Assembly (NCBI GenBank): GCA_029260495.1
Contig: JAJDDD010000009.1
Span: forward strand, 1 to 64,000
Length of the DNA stretch: 64,000 nucleotides
DNA from: Phycisphaerales bacterium
Lineage (GTDB): Bacteria > Planctomycetota > Phycisphaerae > Phycisphaerales > UBA1924
Reading direction: 5' to 3'
Both the position numbers and the translations under genes were made by a program. Below the pieces are notes generated by a model. That model made no database searches, had not been told where the DNA came from, and saw nothing but the letters and a program-made list of their open reading frames with translations. This document shows positions 59,829-64,000 of the stretch, piece by piece (positions within the stretch are counted from its first letter, which is position 1; each line of letters starts with the position of its first letter).

Positions 59829-61193
59829 ATGGCGCCGCCTCCTTCGAGTTCTGGGCGAGTGGATGATATGAGCGCGATTGAAGAACAAGACCTGTTGGCT
59901 TGGATCGAGGGCGAGCTGCCGAACGATCGGCGGGCGATTGTCGAGGCGGCGCTCAACGCCGACCCGGAGCTGCGCCGCTGGGCCGACGCCGCCGTGAAAG
60001 ATCGAAGCCGGCTCCAAAGCTGGGGCGACGCCGCTTCCTCAGCCGTTCCCCCAGGACTGCTCGATGACGCGATTGCCGCCGCTGAGCGCGAAGCTCTGGT
60101 TGGGCAGGCGACGGCGGGAGTCATTGGGCCGGCAGGCGGACGTTTTCGATTGTCGCGGACGCAGCTTGCTGCAGCTGCGGGATTTGTCCTGCTGGCCGGC
60201 GGCGCCGTCCTGTTCGCGCCGGTGATCTGGCCCGCCGGGCCTGGCTCCACCGGGCCTGTAGCGCTGAACAACGCCGAAGACTTCGAACCTGAGCAACTCA
60301 AAGAAATGATGGCTGACGCGCCGTCGGATCATTTTGAAAAAACGCGGAGCGCTGGCGCTTTGGCTCTCAACGATCGCGCAGATGAATCCGGCGCTGACTC
60401 CATGCGCGATGCAGCCCCCGCCGGACCGATCGATCCCATCGCGGTCACCGCGAACGCAGATGATGCGATCTCTTCTGCTGCCGCCAACGGATTGCTCGCC
60501 CCGGACTCGGTCGAGCCTGAAATGAGGTTCACCCAGCAGACCCCGGCGGACGAAGCAGACGATGCCGCAGCCAAGCTGACAGAGGAAGTTCAGCTCGCTC
60601 TCGCAGATGAATCGCAGGAGGCTCGTGAGGTTCAGGATCTTCTCACCGGAGACAGCCCGACGGAGCTTCGTCAACGAGCGGAGCGCGCGGTGAAGAACGC
60701 TGACGATCAATCCGTCGATGAAATCGCACTCAACGAAGAAGCTGCCCGCGATGCGCCGGCGCCCGCTCGCGCCGAGCCTGAAACCCTGAATCTTTCGGAG
60801 TTGGAGCTCTCCGCGATCATGGCGATCGAGGACGCGCTGGCTCTTGCTGCGAGCGGAAAACTCCAGATGATCGTCCTGCTGGATGACACAAATGTGCGCG
60901 ATTTTGATGATTCAGTGCGCACAGAAACTCAACAAAACGCGCACAAATCGGTCGCAGATTCACCATCCGTGCGCACGTTTTCTCTTGATCGCGCCGGCTT
61001 GCTAACACTGGCTCAGAATCTGATGCAGGAGTTCGGCGCCGCCGCTGTCACCTTCCGCGAGGGCGCCGGGGTTGAAGCTCCGGTTGCTGATCCAGATGCA
61101 ACTACTCCGTCTGTGCGCGTGGGGCGAGTTGAGGTGTTGATCGCACCGGCGTCGGCGTCGCTTGCCGACGATTCGGCTGCGGGGGATGACTGA
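59829..61193 (+). CDS. Transmembrane anti-sigma factor-like protein
   Basis: 454 residues. The N-terminal cytoplasmic part (EEQDLLAWIEGELPNDRRAI VEAALNADPELRRW) resembles anti-sigma N-terminal domains but lacks the zinc ligands. One membrane helix (LAAAAGFVLLAGGAVLFAPV) follows near residue 115. The outer part of about 300 residues is acidic, Ala-rich and low in complexity up to residue 320. Then comes a folded-looking end (LSAIMAIEDALALAASGKLQ MIVLLDDTNV; LTLAQNLMQEFGAAAVTFRE). The ATG at 59868 is an alternative start. It is 26 bp downstream of the sigma gene and likely inhibits it until a signal at the envelope is sensed. Confidence 0.83.
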   Translation: MAPPPSSSGRVDDMSAIEEQDLLAWIEGELPNDRRAIVEAALNADPELRRWADAAVKDRSRLQSWGDAASSAVPPGLLDDAIAAAEREALVGQATAGVIGPAGGRFRLSRTQLAAAAGFVLLAGGAVLFAPVIWPAGPGSTGPVALNNAEDFEPEQLKEMMADAPSDHFEKTRSAGALALNDRADESGADSMRDAAPAGPIDPIAVTANADDAISSAAANGLLAPDSVEPEMRFTQQTPADEADDAAAKLTEEVQLALADESQEAREVQDLLTGDSPTELRQRAERAVKNADDQSVDEIALNEEAARDAPAPARAEPETLNLSELELSAIMAIEDALALAASGKLQMIVLLDDTNVRDFDDSVRTETQQNAHKSVADSPSVRTFSLDRAGLLTLAQNLMQEFGAAAVTFREGAGVEAPVADPDATTPSVRVGRVEVLIAPASASLADDSAAGDD

Positions 61194-61647
61194 CCCGCGC
61201 GTGCGGTGCGAAGGCATTTGCGGCTCGCGTGCGCGGTGAACTTCCTTGGTTCGAAGCTGGCTGCTCAGCGCCTTCGGGGCTGGCTTGTGGCGGAGTCAGT
61301 ATTTCGGTGAGTTGGCGGACGCGGCGGCGCGCCAGGCGACGATCGGCGGCCATGGCGGCGAGCGTGGCAGGGGGCGCGATCAGAAACGCAAGGACGATGA
61401 CGAGTTCAACGGTGCGAGCCCGGCTCATCGCGCCGGCGTCGAGCTTGCCCCACAAAATCACAGCCGCCCCAGCGACGCTCAGCGCTGCACATATCAGCAC
61501 TGCGGACTGTCGCAGCGCCCACGCGGTTCGTTCTCCCAAAGCATCCAGGAGCAGAACGAGCTCGGCGTCTTCAGAATCTGGTAGTGGACCCACCACTCCG
61601 CCGGGCAGTGGTGGGTCTGGAGGAGTGGGTTGGGCGAGTTGAATCAT
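61102..61647 (-). CDS. Small two-helix membrane protein, unknown
   Basis: 181 residues. Two helices (LRQSAVLICAALSVAGAAVI LW; VELVIVLAFLIAPPATLAAM) are followed by RRLARRRVRQLTEILTPPQA and a Pro/Ala/Gln-rich end. The first 25 residues are also Pro-rich. The 3' end overlaps the anti-sigma gene by 92 bp tail to tail, longer than is usual; the C-terminal low-complexity half may thus be an artefact of GC-rich open frame. The N-terminal half with two membrane helices looks real. A plus-strand ORF (61229-61642) over the same DNA is judged a shadow. Confidence 0.55.
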   Translation of the reverse strand: MIQLAQPTPPDPPLPGGVVGPLPDSEDAELVLLLDALGERTAWALRQSAVLICAALSVAGAAVILWGKLDAGAMSRARTVELVIVLAFLIAPPATLAAMAADRRLARRRVRQLTEILTPPQASPEGAEQPASNQGSSPRTRAANAFAPHARVSHPPQPNRRQATPTPVRSTPQLAPRAQTE

Positions 61648-61872
61648 CTTTGTTCATCCGTGAACCACATAGGGGGCGGACCATAGCGGGGCGCACGCTC
61701 CAGAGCCACTGCCGGCGGTGGAGAGTGGAAATCTGGTTGACAACACAAAGGCGACCCGGTTGTACCACCTGCCGCCGGTAAGTATCGTCACGCTGCTCGT
61801 TCGTTGGGGGATCGCCGCGAGCATGGTTTGCCATCGAAAGGGAACGTCAGGCGGCGTGCGTCAGGCGTCGAC

Positions 61873-64000
61873 ATGTGGGCGAAAGGACTCGCAGGCATCT
61901 GCACTCGTTTCTTCATCATGGCTCAGCAGGCGATCTTCGCGGTGATGGCGGTCAGTGTGGTTGCGGTTGTGGCACTGGGATCGCCGGCGGCGTTTGGGCA
62001 GGAGGCGCCTGCGGGGGCTCGTCCGGAGCTTGCGGCAGCTGAAGGCCGGCCGATTGCGGAATTGCGATTTCGGAGTCTTGAGAAGACGGCAGATCAGTTT
62101 GTGCGGAACCAGATTCGGACGCGCGAAGGGCGCCCATTCCAGTCGGCGACGGTCTCGGAGGACATCGCCCGGTTGTATCGCACCGGTCGGTTCCGCCACG
62201 TCGACGTGCTGGCGGAGATTCTTGCGGATGGCGCCGTCGCAGTGGTTTACGTTTTTGAGGAAGCGCAGATCATTGAGGACGTGCAGGTGGTGGGCAATCG
62301 CAGCCTCTCCGATGGCGAGTTGGGCGATGTGGTTGACCTGCTGCAAGGGACTCCGGTTGATGAGTTCCAGCTTGGCCGCGCAAGGCGGGCGATTGAAGAA
62401 CTCTACCGCGAGAAAGGCTACTTCCAGGCGCTGGTGACGCTTGATCGAGAAACACTGGATCGCGACGGGATTGTGCTTTTTCGGATTCGCGAGGGCGAAC
62501 GGCTGCGGGTGACGGGCATTCGCTTTGATGGAAATGAAGCGTTCAGCGCGAAGCAGCTTCGGACGAATGTCAAGACAGAGATTGCCGGCTGGCTCTTCAA
62601 GGAGGGGGCGCTGCGCGAGGATGTACTTGAGACGGACGTGGTGGCGATCGCAGGTTTTTACAAAGATCGCGGGTATCTCGATGTCCGGGCGGATCGAGAA
62701 CTCACGATGAGCCCGGATGGGCGCGAGGCGATCGTAACGTTTCTTATCGCAGAAGGACCGCGGTACACACTGCGCGACATTCGCATCAATATCCGGGATG
62801 CAGAGAAGGAAGACGGGGCGGCGTCTGTTTTTTCGACGGAGCAGTTGGCCGGGCTTATGAAGCTGAAGCGCGGGGATGTCCAGAGCGCCCGGCGTGTGCG
62901 TGAGTCAGTCAGCGCGATTCGTGACGCGTACCACAGGCTTGGGTACGCTGACGCCTCCGTGAGCGCGCGGGAGTTGCGCGATTCAGAGACGCCCGAAGTT
63001 GACCTTCTCATTATGATCACGGAAGGAGAGCAGTTTCGTGTTGGCGAAGTGATTATCCAGGGCAATCGGCTGACGAAGCACAATGTGATTCGCCGACACT
63101 CTCAGTTGCAGCCTGAGCGACCGCTTGATCCGGTGGCGATGGAAGAATCGCGGCGCCGGCTTGAGTCGCTGCGTCTGTTTCAGCCAGGAAGCGTGACGAT
63201 CACCTACCAAACGGAGGACCCGGCAGATCCCGGGTATCGCGACGTATTGATCGAAGTGGAGGAGACGAACACGGCGTCATTTAACTTTGGCGCCGCCGTG
63301 AGCACGGACAGCGGTGTGATCGGCACGGTTTCACTGACACAGAGTAACTTTGATATCGCCAATGTGCCGACGAGCGTTGATGATCTTTTGGCAGGGCGCG
63401 CTTTTCGCGGGGCGGGGCAGAACTTTGCGTTGGTGCTGGCGCCCGGGTTTGAGTTGCAGACGTACTCATTGAGTCTTTCGGATCCGTATTTTTTGGAATC
63501 AGATTATTCGGTGGGGGGAACGATCTTTTTCCGCGAACGCCGTTTTCAGGATTACGATGAGCAGCGCATCGGCGCGCGGGGCCAGGTCGGACGGCGTTTT
63601 GGCGACCGGTGGACTGGCGCCGTCACTGTCAGGGGCGAGCAAGTTGATCCCAGCGATATCGACAGTGATGCGCCGATCGATATCTTTGAAGTGGAGGGCG
63701 CCAACATCATTCTCGGCGTCGGAGGAACTCTGACGCGGACGACTGTGCCTCCGGATGAGCGGCTTAACCCCGGCCGGGGCGCCCGGACGACGCTGGGCGT
63801 CGAGCAGATATTCGGCGATTTCAACTTCACCAAGCTCAGCGCGAGGCATGAGCTGTGGATCACGTTGGATGAGGACTTCCTGGGGCGCAAGAAGATTCTG
63901 TCGCTGAGCACATCGGCGCGGTTTATTCCGCAGTCGGATGAGGCGCCAATTTACGAGCGTTATTTTCTTGGCGGGCAGAGCTTCCGCGGGTTTGAGCTCC
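61873..64000 (+). CDS. bamA: Outer-membrane protein assembly factor BamA (3' end beyond window)
   Basis: 709 complete codons are visible. The signal peptide is AVMAVSVVAVVALGSPAAFG, then POTRA domains, the first opening PIAELRFRSLEKTADQFVRN and others at QIIEDVQVVGNRSLSDGELG, LRVTGIRFDGNEAFSAKQLR, YTLRDIRINIRDAEKEDGAA and FRVGEVIIQGNRLTKHNVIR (about five). The barrel begins near FNFGAAVSTDSGVIGTVSLT and the window ends just after RYFLGGQSFRGFEL, the conserved loop 6 motif. BamA folds and inserts beta-barrel proteins. The start may be 61873 or 61918; both are in frame. The rest of the barrel is outside. Confidence 0.93.
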   Translation, partial: MWAKGLAGICTRFFIMAQQAIFAVMAVSVVAVVALGSPAAFGQEAPAGARPELAAAEGRPIAELRFRSLEKTADQFVRNQIRTREGRPFQSATVSEDIARLYRTGRFRHVDVLAEILADGAVAVVYVFEEAQIIEDVQVVGNRSLSDGELGDVVDLLQGTPVDEFQLGRARRAIEELYREKGYFQALVTLDRETLDRDGIVLFRIREGERLRVTGIRFDGNEAFSAKQLRTNVKTEIAGWLFKEGALREDVLETDVVAIAGFYKDRGYLDVRADRELTMSPDGREAIVTFLIAEGPRYTLRDIRINIRDAEKEDGAASVFSTEQLAGLMKLKRGDVQSARRVRESVSAIRDAYHRLGYADASVSARELRDSETPEVDLLIMITEGEQFRVGEVIIQGNRLTKHNVIRRHSQLQPERPLDPVAMEESRRRLESLRLFQPGSVTITYQTEDPADPGYRDVLIEVEETNTASFNFGAAVSTDSGVIGTVSLTQSNFDIANVPTSVDDLLAGRAFRGAGQNFALVLAPGFELQTYSLSLSDPYFLESDYSVGGTIFFRERRFQDYDEQRIGARGQVGRRFGDRWTGAVTVRGEQVDPSDIDSDAPIDIFEVEGANIILGVGGTLTRTTVPPDERLNPGRGARTTLGVEQIFGDFNFTKLSARHELWITLDEDFLGRKKILSLSTSARFIPQSDEAPIYERYFLGGQSFRGFEL

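Noticed and set aside
1-64000. CRISPR array, tRNA or rRNA genes
   Set aside because: No regularly spaced repeats, cloverleaf-like GTTCGAATC segments with CCA-type ends or rRNA-like conserved blocks were noticed in the gaps between genes. A covariance-model scan would be decisive.

Overview
The window looks like a chromosome segment of a GC-rich Gram-negative bacterium, most likely a planctomycete of the Phycisphaerae type. This is inference from gene content. LpxA and BamA show an LPS-bearing outer membrane. Two exported proteins (a haem peroxidase and a 220-residue protein) end in the short IPAPGA / hydrophobic / poly-Arg tail typical of planctomycete PEP-CTERM-like proteins. There is an HU protein with a histone-H1-like basic tail, FloA, two ECF sigma/anti-sigma pairs and many small lipoproteins. 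I saw no rRNA, tRNA or CRISPR array.

Layout. 1-1.25 kb is an AT-richer scar: the end of an IS5-type transposase, a remnant of a C5 DNA methyltransferase, an intact HNH endonuclease and a small ORF with an internal stop. 1.27-9.6 kb holds moaC, a HAD hydrolase, lpxA, three lipoproteins (HEAT repeats, unknown, ankyrin repeats), argS and a fourth lipoprotein. 9.8-16.7 kb holds ispF with an overlapping HD-type (p)ppGpp-hydrolase-like gene, an orphan C5 methyltransferase, membrane proteins, lgt, trxA and folP. 16.8-25.4 kb holds an exported Met/Gly-rich protein, an animal-type haem peroxidase, dnaK with a clear terminator, a PEP-CTERM-like protein, an ArsR/SRPBCC pair with a perfect operator-like palindrome, and a coiled-coil lipoprotein.

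25.5-32.2 kb is a proteostasis block: HU, a YugP-like metallopeptidase, and dnaJ-clpB facing two hsp20 genes across a 405-bp intergenic region with inverted and direct repeats. Next come a molybdenum-carrier-like gene with psuG, and an ECF sigma/zf-HC2 pair. After that pair lies a decayed aldehyde dehydrogenase C-terminus (34.64-35.04 kb). A SpoIIE-type phosphatase is followed by a four-gene chain, overlapped by ATGA junctions, that combines two tiny membrane proteins, an MsrQ/ferric-reductase-like membrane domain fused to a Rieske domain, and a membrane-anchored protein with an unusual Cys/His motif. This chain (35.99-38.22 kb) is my best candidate for an undescribed redox system.

38.2-46.6 kb holds a CPA1 antiporter with a TrkA-like tail, 1-Cys peroxiredoxin, a persulfide-dioxygenase-like/double-rhodanese protein, floA, a metallo-beta-lactamase-fold hydrolase and membrane proteins. 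46.7-53.7 kb holds gyrA, a STAS protein, a TrkA-C membrane protein, an ABC ATPase, ruvC and an NtrC-type regulator. 53.7-64 kb holds a DUF1801 protein, a single-chain aspartyl protease with two DTGA motifs, a Na+/Ca2+ exchanger, purB, a second ECF sigma/anti-sigma pair, and bamA, which runs off the window end.
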